This document shows positions 24,877 through 33,031 of a stretch of 64,000 bases of DNA, piece by piece. Positions within the stretch are counted from its first letter, which is position 1, and each line of letters begins with the position of its first letter. A model generated the notes under the pieces. It saw nothing but the letters and a program-made list of their open reading frames with translations. It was not told the origin of the DNA and searched no databases. This DNA is from FEN-1297 sp021817845 (GTDB lineage: Bacteria > Bacteroidota > Ignavibacteria > Ignavibacteriales > Ignavibacteriaceae): positions 1 to 64,000 of the forward strand of contig JAKAFW010000005.1 in assembly GCA_021817845.1 (NCBI GenBank), given 5' to 3'. Both the position numbers and the translations under genes were made by a program.

Positions 24877-25790
24877 ATGGTCAAAACTAAGTTCTGGGAA
24901 AAAATCCTGATCGCCGGACTGCTGTGCTTGACACTGCCGTGTTGGTCGCAGGCCCAGATGAACATGAACCCTTACTTCACCGCAATCAATTATCCGCTTG
25001 AAAAACAGTCGTTGATGTTGATGGCTCTTCCGGATTTTCAATTGGCGCGCTACGGAAACGATTACTTCACCGGGATGCTTATGGCTGAGTATGGCATCAC
25101 ACCGCGCTGGACGGTCGCCGTCATGGCCGAGGGGGCCAGAAAATTGCTGGTCTGCCCGCCACATACGGCGGCATGCGATATAGCACTTATTTCCATCTGT
25201 TCGGAGACGACCGGTTGCTGAGCCTGACCCTGTATGGTGAATACGAGGATCTTAATGGGGCGGCCCTGTACAAAATGGAGGTCTCAGGTTTTGGTCCAGA
25301 AGACCTGACCGAGTCGCTCGCTCTCGCACGCAAAAAGCATGTACGCACTTTTGAACAGCGTGTGATTATCTATCATGACTGGGATAGACTGAACGCGACT
25401 TTCAATTTCATCAGAGAAACCCCTCTCCAAACACCCTATGGAAGCGATTATGGGTACGCTCTGGGTATATTTTTCAAGCCCTCCAGGATGAACGGATCGA
25501 TGGCAGGGATGGGCGATATGACTGAACCACCGTCATTTTCCATGAGCCACCTGGGCTATGGTTTGGAGATGATCGGAGCGCTGGGAGATAACCGGCGGTT
25601 CGGCTTCGACTGGAACGCCCAGCAGCAATACCTTGGTATTGTTCTCACTTATGCCATATCTTCCCGCTGCTCGGTGCACCTTGAGCCCGTGTTTGGACTC
25701 TCCGACGTAAGCGATCCCTTCATGCTGCGCACGGGGCTAGCATATATGTTCGGGCTTTCTACTTCCAAAGCCACGGAGAAGAGCCAATGA
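24877..25790 (+). pseudogene. outer-membrane beta-barrel-like protein gene with a one-base frameshift
   Basis: ATG at 24877 (AAGGAG 9 bp upstream) opens MVKTKFWEKILIAGLLCLTL and a signal peptide ending SQAQ, then short amphipathic strands. The frame leaves the coding path near 25131-25141 (GAGGGGGCCAG). Restoring one base gives a smooth EGxQKIAGLPATYGGMRYST and continues to the stop at 25790: about 305 codons of alternating strand pattern, ending YMFGLSTSKATEKSQ. It looks like an outer-membrane channel or receptor; I cannot name the family. The error falls next to a run of five G, so it could be a sequencing or assembly slip and not a true mutation. The last four bases overlap the SoxB-like gene start (ATGA). 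Confidence 0.7.
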
Positions 25791-27298
25791 ACATTTTTGA
25801 GTCCGGAACTGGTAATAAGGTTATGCCAACAATGGAAAGAACATCGCCCATGTCAAATAGAAAGTCACTTACCATCGTTCAGATGAACGACACCCATGCC
25901 TATTTTGATTTGCACCAGGAGATGTTTTGGCAGGGCAACCACACAGTATATCGTCCCGCTGGAGGCTACGCCCGCATCGCCACAATTGTAAAACAGATTC
26001 GGTCTAAGAGCCAGGGGCGCATTCTCTTTTGCGACTGCGGCGATACTATTCATGGCACCTACCCTGCCCTGGACACACAGGGACAGGCTTTGATCCCTAT
26101 TTTGAATTCGTTGGGGCTTGATGCCATGACAGCCCACTGGGAATTTGCTTATGGTCCAAAGGTATTTAACCAGCGGGTTGCTGAACTTAATTATCCGATG
26201 CTGGCAAACAATGTTTATGATAAAGAGACAAAGAGGCCGGTTTATCAGTCGTACGCCGTAAAAGAGATTGGCGAATTACGGATCGGTTTTGTGGGGATAG
26301 CCTCAAACATAATAGATAAGACTATGCCGCCTTCTTACAGCGAAGGGATTTATTTTACCCTTGGCAAAGATGAACTTCCGCCAATCATCAATATGTTGCG
26401 CGTTCAGGAGAAGGTGGACTTGATCGTTTTGATTTCGCACCTTGGATTTCCTCAGGAGATGAAGCTTTTGTCCGAGGTGCAAGGCATAGATGTTTGTCTC
26501 AGCAGCCACACCCATAACCGCCTCTACAAACCGGTACTTAATGGAAAAACTATTGTCATACAGTCGGGCTGCCATGGTTCTTTTTTGGGTCGCCTGGACC
26601 TGGAGGTGGATGGTGGACAAATCGTCGATTACCGGCACCGGTTGATTGAGGTTGAAGCAGCAATACAACCTGACCCCACAGTAGATGACCTGGTAAGACA
26701 GACGCTCGCTCCGTATAAGAATGATCTCTCGGAGGTTGTCGGTGAAACTGCCACAGCGCTCAACCGGGGAACAACTTTGGAGGCTACAATGGACAATTTC
26801 CTCCTTCAGACATTGCTTGAAAGCACCGGGGCGCAATTGGCATTTTCAAATGGCTGGCGTTACGGCGCACCGGTAATTCCCGGGAAGATAATTTTGAATG
26901 ACCTTTACAACATCATTCCAATGAATCCGCCTGTGTCAACAGTTGAGTTGACGGGAGAGGAACTAAGGACAATGTTGGAAGAAAATCTTGAAAGAACGTT
27001 TTCATGCGACCCTTATCAGCAGATGGGCGGATATGTCAAGCGCTGTCTCGGTCTTAATGTCTACTTCAAGATAGAGAACCCTTCAGGACACCGTATTCAA
27101 AAACTATTTGCAGGCAATGAAGAGGTGCAGCCCGGCAGGTACTACACAGCGGCATTCGTCACGCCGCAAGGAATCCCTCAGAAATACGGTCGCAATCGTG
27201 AAAACCGGTCGGAAAAAATTATAGATGCGTTACGAACATACCTGACCAGACACCGCCCTCTTTACGCAGAACTCAGAGGCGCATTCGTGGCGGTATAA
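25787..27298 (+). CDS. SoxB-like 5'-nucleotidase-family hydrolase, no export signal
   Basis: 503 residues with both domains of the 5'-nucleotidase superfamily. Metal-site motifs are VQMNDTHAYFD (Asp35, His37), DCGDTIHG (Asp86), LISHLG (His218) and SSHTHN (His241, His243). The usual GNHE loop is AHWEFAYG (116-123), the HWEF-YG form that marks the thiosulfohydrolase SoxB. In the C-terminal half SNGWRYGAPVIPGKIILNDL and DPYQQMGGYVKRCLG also fit SoxB-like proteins. SoxB cleaves sulfate from SoxYZ-bound thiosulfate in the periplasm after Tat export. Here no Tat or Sec signal is seen, only a polar 20-residue lead with in-frame Met codons at 13, 16 and 22. No SoxYZ gene is in the window, so the substrate is open. 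Confidence 0.72.
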   Translation: MNIFESGTGNKVMPTMERTSPMSNRKSLTIVQMNDTHAYFDLHQEMFWQGNHTVYRPAGGYARIATIVKQIRSKSQGRILFCDCGDTIHGTYPALDTQGQALIPILNSLGLDAMTAHWEFAYGPKVFNQRVAELNYPMLANNVYDKETKRPVYQSYAVKEIGELRIGFVGIASNIIDKTMPPSYSEGIYFTLGKDELPPIINMLRVQEKVDLIVLISHLGFPQEMKLLSEVQGIDVCLSSHTHNRLYKPVLNGKTIVIQSGCHGSFLGRLDLEVDGGQIVDYRHRLIEVEAAIQPDPTVDDLVRQTLAPYKNDLSEVVGETATALNRGTTLEATMDNFLLQTLLESTGAQLAFSNGWRYGAPVIPGKIILNDLYNIIPMNPPVSTVELTGEELRTMLEENLERTFSCDPYQQMGGYVKRCLGLNVYFKIENPSGHRIQKLFAGNEEVQPGRYYTAAFVTPQGIPQKYGRNRENRSEKIIDALRTYLTRHRPLYAELRGAFVAV

Positions 27299-27305
27299 GC
27301 AGGCT

Positions 27306-27344
27306 CTCGACATTTTTATGTTTATCACAAGTATAGTGTATAAT
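27306..27344 (+). promoter_or_regulatory. possible promoter upstream of the binding-protein gene
   Basis: A perfect TATAAT lies at 27339-27344, 28 bp before the start codon at 27373. TCGACA at 27306 resembles a -35 box but is too far (26 bp), so only the -10 element is suggestive. Confidence 0.25.
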
Positions 27345-27372
27345 ATTATTAACTTTTTGAAAGGAGTTAAAA

Positions 27373-28344
27373 ATGCTAAACCAAATGTATCATCGTGTGG
27401 CAGCCCTGGTGGCTGCGATCTTTCTGACCTTCCCGGGCGTGAATGCTCAGGGGCAGAAACAGATATTCCCTCCCTGGAGTCATGGCAAGAACAACCCTGC
27501 TATCAACAAGGGATTGGAGTTCACGGTACCGGAAGTGGACAATCTGCCGGACTTCCACGGCAGCATCGACAACCCCCAATTAGTCATCTTCGTTGGTGGC
27601 AATTACTACTTCGCCATGGCCCCGCTGGTGGCGGCTTTTGAGAAGGAGCACCCGGATCTCAAGGGCAGGATATACTACGAAACCTTGCCACCCGGCATAT
27701 TAACCAAGCAGATGGGGAGTGGAGGTACAATCACTGTCGGCAACATGACCTGGACAGTCCATCCTGATGTCTATGCCGCTGGTTTGAAGACGGTTGACAT
27801 GCTCATTCATAAGGGAACGCTTACAGGTCCCGCGGTACCGTACATCACCAATGACCTTACCATAATGATTCCCAAGAATAACCCGGCACATATCACAGGG
27901 CTTGTTGACCTGGGCAAACCCGGGGTGCGGCTGGTCATGCCTAACCAGAAGTACGAGGGCGTAGCGCGGCAGATCAAAATTTCTCTGGTGAAGGCTGGAG
28001 GCAAGCCTTTGGAACAGATGGTTTACGATACCAAGGTAAAGAATGGAGAGACGATTCTCACCCAGATCCATCACCGGCAGACGCCCATCTATTTGATGCA
28101 GGGACGGGCAGATGCAGGCGTGACATGGAAGTCCGAGGCTATTTTCCAAGAACAGGCGGGGCACCCAATCAGTCACATACCAATTCTATCCAAAGACAAC
28201 ACCACGGCGATCTACGGTGCAGCTATGGTTAAGGGTACGCCCCATCCGCAAGCCGCCAAGCAATGGCTGGACTTTCTGGTGTCGCCGAAGGCGCTGGAGA
28301 TCTTCAAGCGTTATGAGTTCAAACCCTACACTAGCGTGAAGTGA
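27373..28344 (+). CDS. exported substrate-binding protein (type 2 PBP, molybdate/sulfate-like), orphan
   Basis: 323 residues, signal peptide to about NAQG (residue 27). The mature part has the type 2 periplasmic-binding fold: LVIFVGGNYYFAMAPLVAAF at the first strand, EKEHPDLKGRIYYETLPPGI, NDLTIMIPKNNPAHITGLVD, LGKPGVRLVMPNQKYEGVAR in the hinge region, GRADAGVTWKSEAIFQEQ, and AAKQWLDFLVSPKALEIFKR at the end. Together these resemble ModA/sulfate-binding proteins. No permease or ATPase gene is adjacent. In this island, binding of an oxyanion such as sulfate, thiosulfate, molybdate or tungstate is the natural guess. AAAGGAG precedes the ATG. It is GC-rich, like the SoxB-like gene before it. Confidence 0.75.
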   Translation: MLNQMYHRVAALVAAIFLTFPGVNAQGQKQIFPPWSHGKNNPAINKGLEFTVPEVDNLPDFHGSIDNPQLVIFVGGNYYFAMAPLVAAFEKEHPDLKGRIYYETLPPGILTKQMGSGGTITVGNMTWTVHPDVYAAGLKTVDMLIHKGTLTGPAVPYITNDLTIMIPKNNPAHITGLVDLGKPGVRLVMPNQKYEGVARQIKISLVKAGGKPLEQMVYDTKVKNGETILTQIHHRQTPIYLMQGRADAGVTWKSEAIFQEQAGHPISHIPILSKDNTTAIYGAAMVKGTPHPQAAKQWLDFLVSPKALEIFKRYEFKPYTSVK

Positions 28345-28510
28345 TCCGGAATGGTTGTTTCGCCCGGATCAGGAAGGAAAGGAAGTTATAGTAATCCTTT
28401 TTTGTTAACTTTTCTTCAACGATTAACATGTATGAGAACTTGTAATTAACTAATTAAACAAGAGGCTATATCATGATGGAATGGTCGGAAACTGAAAAGG
28501 TGGTTGGCTA

Positions 28511-28930
28511 ATGGATACAAAATTATTGGAACACTATCGGACTCTTCTCGGCTTTGTACCTGATAATATAATAAGACGCATTACCCTCGCAGAATTGACC
28601 GGACAAGAGGAATCTGTCGAAGCAGTAGAACACATGCGCGAAATATTGATACATAACAATCCGCTGGGCGCAAAAATCCAGCAGTTGGTTCATTTCGCTA
28701 TGTTGGTTGCAATCGGCGAGGTGGAACCCGCCAGGTTACACGTGCGAGGAGCATTGCGGGCGGGCGCCACTCCGGGCGATCTCTACGGTGTCTGTGAGAC
28801 TGCTGCCATAGTCGGCGGGATGCCTGCGTTTAGCATCGCAGTAGATTTAGTATATGAAGCGCTTGATGAATCCGGACTTATTGCCCACGCATCAAATGCT
28901 AAGGAGGGCGAAACACATTCGGAAGTATAA
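28511..28930 (+). CDS. carboxymuconolactone decarboxylase/AhpD-family protein
   Basis: 139 residues, all alpha. LGAKIQQLVHFAMLVAIGEV, ARLHVRGALRAGATPGDLYG and ETAAIVGGMPAFSIAVDLVY are the three blocks of the CMD fold. The family has redox-active (CxxC, AhpD-like) and decarboxylase-like members; here the CxxC is missing (LHVRG follows directly) and only a lone Cys in GVCETAA remains, so peroxidase-reductase activity is unlikely. Function is unclear. It is the last intact gene of the island; immediately after its stop comes a porin fragment on the other strand. No strong ribosome site is visible upstream. Confidence 0.75.
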   Translation: MDTKLLEHYRTLLGFVPDNIIRRITLAELTGQEESVEAVEHMREILIHNNPLGAKIQQLVHFAMLVAIGEVEPARLHVRGALRAGATPGDLYGVCETAAIVGGMPAFSIAVDLVYEALDESGLIAHASNAKEGETHSEV

Positions 28931-29067
28931 TTATTCCCATAGTTGCTGTTATCGGGATTGCCGCCGTTGCCGTTAACAATACCGACTCCATACTTAAAGC
29001 CGTTCTTGAAATGCCCTGTTGCCTCAACGCCGATTTGATTATCAGCAAACACAAAGCTGTTTGCCAA
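28931..29067 (-). pseudogene. internal fragment of a phosphate-selective-type porin
   Basis: On the minus strand about 45 codons read LANSFVFADNQIGVEATGHF then KNGFKYGVGIVNGNGGNPDN and SNYGNNYTS: the strand-turn-strand pattern of an OprP/OprO-like barrel (IGVEATG, G-I-V-N-G-N-G). It has no start of its own, enters abruptly from the cytochrome peroxidase remnant at ~29054-29067 and is cut at the 3' end of the CMD-family gene. Family assignment is by pattern and modest; that it is a fragment is clear. Confidence 0.5.
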
Positions 29068-29266
29068 GCTGTACCTTCATGCTCGTTTGTGGGTTATCAA
29101 CCGGAACGGGAACTGGGGGGAGATTACTGATTCTATGCGGACCAAGGGAATGTACATTAATACTTGTAATATCAGGAAGAACTTGTTGCTTGGGACTCTC
29201 CTGTGCAATTAAACTAGAAGGAGCTATGAGTACAACAAGCATCAAAAAACGTTTTACACGTTTCAT
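29054..29266 (-). pseudogene. 5' remnant of a diheme cytochrome c peroxidase gene
   Basis: ATG at 29266 has AAGGAGG upstream and opens a signal peptide (MKRVKRFLMLVVLIAPSSLI, cleavage near IAQ). The mature start includes ISNLPPVPVPVDNPQTSMKV and QLGKQL, the hallmark lead of MauG/CcpA-type peroxidases, which should continue LFFDxRLS and the first CxxCH. Instead it breaks after 71 codons into the porin fragment and stops. TTGGCAAACAGCTTTG at 29052-29067 can be read in both genes, so a deletion joined them at a short shared sequence. It is the right-hand scar of the island. Confidence 0.65.
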
Positions 29267-29411
29267 CGAAGCCTCCTTTTTTAATCTTTAAAAATGTAAG
29301 TATTGATTTTGATAATGTCAAGTGTTTTGTATAAAATTTTTGAGGACTGGCAAATTACTTTTGCCGAATGGTGCACTTTTCCAATTTGATTCCATCTTAC
29401 AGGCGACAAAG

Positions 29412-29539
29412 CATAGCGCGGCAAGCCGCAATTTTGAATTATGAATGTTGAATTTTGAATGAAATGCAATGAAACTTATCATAAAAATATCTTGACATAA
29501 AAAACAATCCGCCATTGCGGATAAACGGCAATACTATAG
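29412..29539 (+). repeat. dispersed intergenic repeat, copy D1
   Basis: CATAGCGCGGCAAGCCGCAA with a perfect GCGGC-AA-GCCGC hairpin, ATTTTGAATTATGAATGTTG, AATTTTGAATGAAATGCAAT, and the core CTTGACATAAAAAACAATCC, here interrupted by a CCGCCATTGCGG palindrome before GGCAATACTATAG. Confidence 0.88.
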
Positions 29540-29634
29540 TGCGGCAAGCCGCAATGGGATATGGAAAATCATCATTTCAAAATATCTTTACACAATAAAT
29601 AATCCGATGTGGCGGATAAACGGCAATTCTATAT
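29536..29634 (+). repeat. dispersed intergenic repeat, copy D2 (diverged, tandem to D1)
   Basis: Starts ATAGTGCGGCAAGCCGCAAT inside the last bases of D1, then GGGATATGGAAAATCATCAT and the decayed core ATCTTTACACAATAAATAAT...CGGCAATTCTATA. It uses the middle part of copies C and E, so the two tandem copies belong to different subtypes. Confidence 0.75.
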
Positions 29635-29752
29635 ATCAGTATCGCATTCTCGTAAGGACTTGTCATATATTAGTTGTGATGGGGAAGAGCCCGGTTATTC
29701 ATAATACTTAATTTTTAGTAAATTTGTTTAATAAAACAACTTTAGTTTATAA

Positions 29753-30382
29753 ATGTTATACATTTTATCTGCTGCGGTGGGATATATTTTAGGATCATTC
29801 CCTTCCGCTTATATATTTTTGAAGAGAGTCAAGAGTATTGACATTACAAAGACTGGTACTGGAAACGTCGGAGCTATGAATGCTTTTGAGATAACAAATT
29901 CTAAGTCTCTCGGTATATTTATTTTTTTGGTAGATGCTTTAAAGGGATTATTAAGCGTGTATTTAATGATCTTAATTTTCCATTTAAATTTTATATTTCC
30001 TTCGATAGCTCTTTTATTTGCGGTGGTTGGGCATTGCTATAGCCCTTGGATTTCTTTTAAAGGCGGCAAAGGCTTGGCTACAGCTGCGGGCGGGCTTCTT
30101 TTGCTTTCCCCCTTATTGGTCTTTCTGTGGGTTGCAATCTGGGTTTTGTTTTATTTGGTTAAACGTGAGATAATCATTTCAAATGTATTTGCGACTGTCT
30201 TTTCCATGATATTTATTTTTTCATTTTCAAGATTCTTTTTTAGGTTTACCTTTCCAAGACCGGATTCATTTCAGGCTTTTAATATTTTTGCTCCTGCAAT
30301 TCTTCTAATTATACTTATAAAACATTTTGAGCCCTTGCAAAGTCTAATCACTCAAAACAAAGTATATTCTACAAAAGACTGA
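29753..30382 (+). CDS. plsY: glycerol-3-phosphate acyltransferase PlsY
   Basis: 209 residues, five or so membrane helices. All three family motifs are present: GYILGSFPSAYIF near 10, TGTGNVGAMNAFEI near 36 and the acyl-phosphate loop SFKGGKGLATAAGG near 98. PlsY transfers an acyl chain from acyl phosphate to glycerol-3-phosphate at the inner membrane, the first step of phospholipid synthesis. ATG at 29753 has no obvious Shine-Dalgarno, as is common in this phylum. An HtrA-type protease gene follows after 17 bp and is probably co-transcribed. It marks the return to the AT-rich ancestral chromosome after the island. Confidence 0.94.
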   Translation: MLYILSAAVGYILGSFPSAYIFLKRVKSIDITKTGTGNVGAMNAFEITNSKSLGIFIFLVDALKGLLSVYLMILIFHLNFIFPSIALLFAVVGHCYSPWISFKGGKGLATAAGGLLLLSPLLVFLWVAIWVLFYLVKREIIISNVFATVFSMIFIFSFSRFFFRFTFPRPDSFQAFNIFAPAILLIILIKHFEPLQSLITQNKVYSTKD

Positions 30383-30399
30383 TTTCAAAAGGAATAAAA

Positions 30400-31572
30400 A
30401 TGATTAGAAATAAAAGAACTATAATGTTTTTAACCGGATTAGTCATTCTAACCAGCCCATTAAAATTTAACGCCCAGACAAAAACACCCCTCTATTACGA
30501 AGCAAAGGGAAATGCTTCGTTAGTATCTTACAATAGCAACAGTATTGACAGCTCTAGAAAGACGGCAATTACAGAAACCGTTCAGAAAGTTAGTCCCGCC
30601 GTAGTTGGAATAAATGTTACCGAAATACAACAATACTCATCCCCCTTCAGTAATTTTTTTAATGATCCATTTTTTCAACAATTTTTTGGTAATCAAGGTA
30701 CATACAATCAAAAAGTAAAAGAGCTTGGTTCAGGTTTTCTAATTTCACCGGACGGATATATTGTCACTAACGACCATGTAGCGGGAAATGCTTCAGAAAT
30801 TACAGTTACCTTGACAAACGGCAAAGAATATAAAGCAAAGCTAATAGGAACAGACCATGCTACAGATATATGCCTTCTTAAAATTGAGGGGCATAATCTT
30901 CCTTATGTTACACTAGGAAATTCAGATGGAGTAATGATCGGAGAATGGGTCATTGCTTTCGGAAATCCCTTCGGGCTTTTTAATGTAAATGACAAACCTA
31001 CAGTTACGGTAGGTGTCATTAGTTCAACCGGAATGAATTTGGAACCGATAAATAATCGTTATTATTTAAATATGCTTCAAACGGATGCGGCTATAAACGG
31101 TGGTAATAGCGGTGGACCTCTTGCTAATAGTCTCGGTGAAGTTATAGGTATGAATACTCTGATTTATACTGCTGATGGTGTTCAAGGCAATATTGGACTG
31201 GGCTTTGCTATCCCAATCAATAGAATTAAAAAAGTAATTACGGAGTTAAAGGAGTACGGCAAGATTGATAGAAACTTTAACATAGGATTAAAGATTCAAA
31301 CGGTTGACGAAGGTATAGCAAAATATTATAAACTACCTTCGGTAAGAGGCGTAATTGTAACTGAAGTTATTCCAAATTCGCCGGCAAGTATGGCGGGAAT
31401 AAAATCCGGGGATATAATTCTTCAAGTGAACGATTACAAAATAATTGATGACCAAACATTGGTCGGTGTATTTAAGCAATTTAGAAGCGGTCAAACAATT
31501 ACGTTAAAATTACTTCGGGAAAACAAAGAAATTACTAAACAAATGAATCTGGAGAAAACCATTAATGATTGA
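30400..31572 (+). CDS. HtrA/Deg-family periplasmic serine protease with one PDZ domain
   Basis: 390 residues. A signal-like N-terminus (LTGLVILTSPLKFNA) precedes the trypsin-like domain, whose triad is His126 (TNDHVAG), Asp156 (HATDICLLKI) and Ser237 (INGGNSGGPL). The LA loop with NFFNDPFFQQFFGNQG is of DegQ/DegS-like length. A single PDZ domain occupies about residues 290-385 (RGVIVTEVIPNSPASMAGIK, GDIILQVND). With one PDZ it is closer to DegS/HhoA-type proteins than to DegP. It degrades or senses misfolded envelope proteins. Its last eight bases overlap purB, an odd partner, but the overlap implies shared mRNA. Confidence 0.92.
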   Translation: MIRNKRTIMFLTGLVILTSPLKFNAQTKTPLYYEAKGNASLVSYNSNSIDSSRKTAITETVQKVSPAVVGINVTEIQQYSSPFSNFFNDPFFQQFFGNQGTYNQKVKELGSGFLISPDGYIVTNDHVAGNASEITVTLTNGKEYKAKLIGTDHATDICLLKIEGHNLPYVTLGNSDGVMIGEWVIAFGNPFGLFNVNDKPTVTVGVISSTGMNLEPINNRYYLNMLQTDAAINGGNSGGPLANSLGEVIGMNTLIYTADGVQGNIGLGFAIPINRIKKVITELKEYGKIDRNFNIGLKIQTVDEGIAKYYKLPSVRGVIVTEVIPNSPASMAGIKSGDIILQVNDYKIIDDQTLVGVFKQFRSGQTITLKLLRENKEITKQMNLEKTIND

Positions 31573-32869
31573 GAGATACACACTTCCGGCGATGGGGAAA
31601 ATTTGGCAGGACGAATTTAAGTATCGCACCTGGCTTCAAATAGAAATACTTGCTTGTGAAGCGAGAAGCGAGCTTGGAGAAATACCGAGGGCAGATGTTG
31701 AAGTAATAAAACAAAAAGCAAATTTCGATATTAAAAAAGTTCTTGAAATAGAAGAAACAACAAAGCACGATGTTATTGCATTTTTAACTAACGTTGCTGA
31801 GTATGTTGGTCCGGAATCGCGTCACATCCATTACGGAATGACCTCGTCCGATATTTTAGATACTACATTGTCACTTCAAATGAAGGCTGCTGGTGAGCAG
31901 TTATTGAAAAGGCTAAATGATCTGAAAGCCGCATTAAAAGAAAAAGCTATCGAACATAAAAATACAATTTGCGTAGGGCGGTCACACGGTATACATGCCG
32001 AACCAACAACCATGGGCTTAAAGTTTGCACTTTGGTTCGAAGAAGCTAAAAGAAATATTAAGCGGTTGGGAAATGCAATCGACACGATCAGCGTCGGGCA
32101 AATTTCGGGAGCTGTCGGAACTTTTGAACACCTCTCTCCCAAAGTGGAAGAATATGTTTGTAAGAAGTTAGGATTAAAACCCGCGCCTGTTTCGACTCAA
32201 ATTATACAAAGGGATAGGCATGCAGAGTTTATAACTACACTGGCAATCGTCGGTGCTTCTTTGGAAAAAATTGCGTTAGAAATAAGGCATCTTCAAAGGA
32301 CCGAAGTTTTAGAAGCTGAAGAATATTTTTCAAAAGGGCAAAAGGGTTCTTCTGCTATGCCGCACAAAAGAAATCCTATTGTAAGTGAGCGGATTGCTGG
32401 GCTATCCCGAGTGCTTCGCGGTAATGCTACGGCTGCTATTGAAGACGTGGCTCTTTGGCATGAAAGAGATATTTCTCACTCTTCAGTCGAACGAATCATA
32501 GTGCCGGATAGCTGCATAGCCTTAGATTATATGCTTGATCTTGCAACTAAGTTGATAAAAAATCTGTTAGTTTATCCTAAAAACATGATTAAAAATCTGA
32601 ATCTCACTAGAGGACTTGTATTTTCTCAAACTGTCTTACTTAAATTAGTAAGTAAAGGGGCTTCACGTGAAGATGCATACAAAATTGTTCAAACCTCAGC
32701 CATGGATGTTTGGGCTGATCAAACAAAAGATTTAGAAAGTGAACTTATAAGTTCAGGTGAAGCACGTAAATACTTTACCGAAAAGGAAATCAAAGAAGTT
32801 TTTGATTACAATAAGATGTTAGACAACGTAGATTATATTTTTGCCAGAAGTGTCGAGAATAACATTTAG
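31565..32869 (+). CDS. purB: adenylosuccinate lyase
   Basis: 434 residues, full length for the short PurB type. Blocks seen: the N-terminal MIERYTLPAMGKIWQDEFKY, TKHDVIAFLTNVAEYVG, HYGMTSSDILDTTLSLQM, GRSHGIHAEPTTMGLKFALW with the catalytic His region, SGAVGTFEHLSPKVE, and the superfamily signature GQKGSSAMPHKRNPIVSERI near 257-276. It splits succinyl-AMP and SAICAR, releasing fumarate, in purine synthesis. The start lies inside the protease gene's last codons (8-bp overlap), so it is probably translated by re-initiation. Confidence 0.96.
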   Translation: MIERYTLPAMGKIWQDEFKYRTWLQIEILACEARSELGEIPRADVEVIKQKANFDIKKVLEIEETTKHDVIAFLTNVAEYVGPESRHIHYGMTSSDILDTTLSLQMKAAGEQLLKRLNDLKAALKEKAIEHKNTICVGRSHGIHAEPTTMGLKFALWFEEAKRNIKRLGNAIDTISVGQISGAVGTFEHLSPKVEEYVCKKLGLKPAPVSTQIIQRDRHAEFITTLAIVGASLEKIALEIRHLQRTEVLEAEEYFSKGQKGSSAMPHKRNPIVSERIAGLSRVLRGNATAAIEDVALWHERDISHSSVERIIVPDSCIALDYMLDLATKLIKNLLVYPKNMIKNLNLTRGLVFSQTVLLKLVSKGASREDAYKIVQTSAMDVWADQTKDLESELISSGEARKYFTEKEIKEVFDYNKMLDNVDYIFARSVENNI

Positions 32870-32986
32870 AGAAGACTTATAGATTTATATTTAGACTTGT
32901 AAGAGAATGGGAATTTTGGAGTAATGGAGTTTTGGAGTTGAGCGATTTTCTTCAATATTTCTTTATCCGATCATTCCGAAAGGCTC

Positions 32987-33010
32987 TTTTTACGTAACTT
33001 GAATTAATAA
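32987..33010 (+). promoter_or_regulatory. 24-nt upstream motif, copy 1 (before the peroxiredoxin gene)
   Basis: TTTTTACGTAACTTGAATTA then ATAA, 22 bp before the start codon. A near-identical sequence lies at 33619-33642 before prc. The leaders also share a Gln/Trp-codon-like GGAG-rich stretch further up. It may be a promoter or a regulator site. Confidence 0.4.
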
Positions 33011-33031
33011 AAAATATTTAGGAGAACCGTA

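Larger units (their letters stand above)
29267..29752. other. 486-bp gene-free region with two tandem repeats
   Basis: The first 145 bp are AT-rich and carry the 5' leader of the peroxidase remnant; two copies of the dispersed repeat follow (29412-29539 and 29536-29634). The last ~118 bp before plsY must hold its promoter, but no box stands out. Confidence 0.6.

Noticed and set aside
26303..26836. 177-codon minus-strand frame
   Set aside because: Antisense to the SoxB-like gene, whose metal motifs are intact.
27318..27641. 107-codon plus frame starting before the binding-protein gene
   Set aside because: Out of phase with the binding protein, which has a signal peptide, ribosome site and family pattern.
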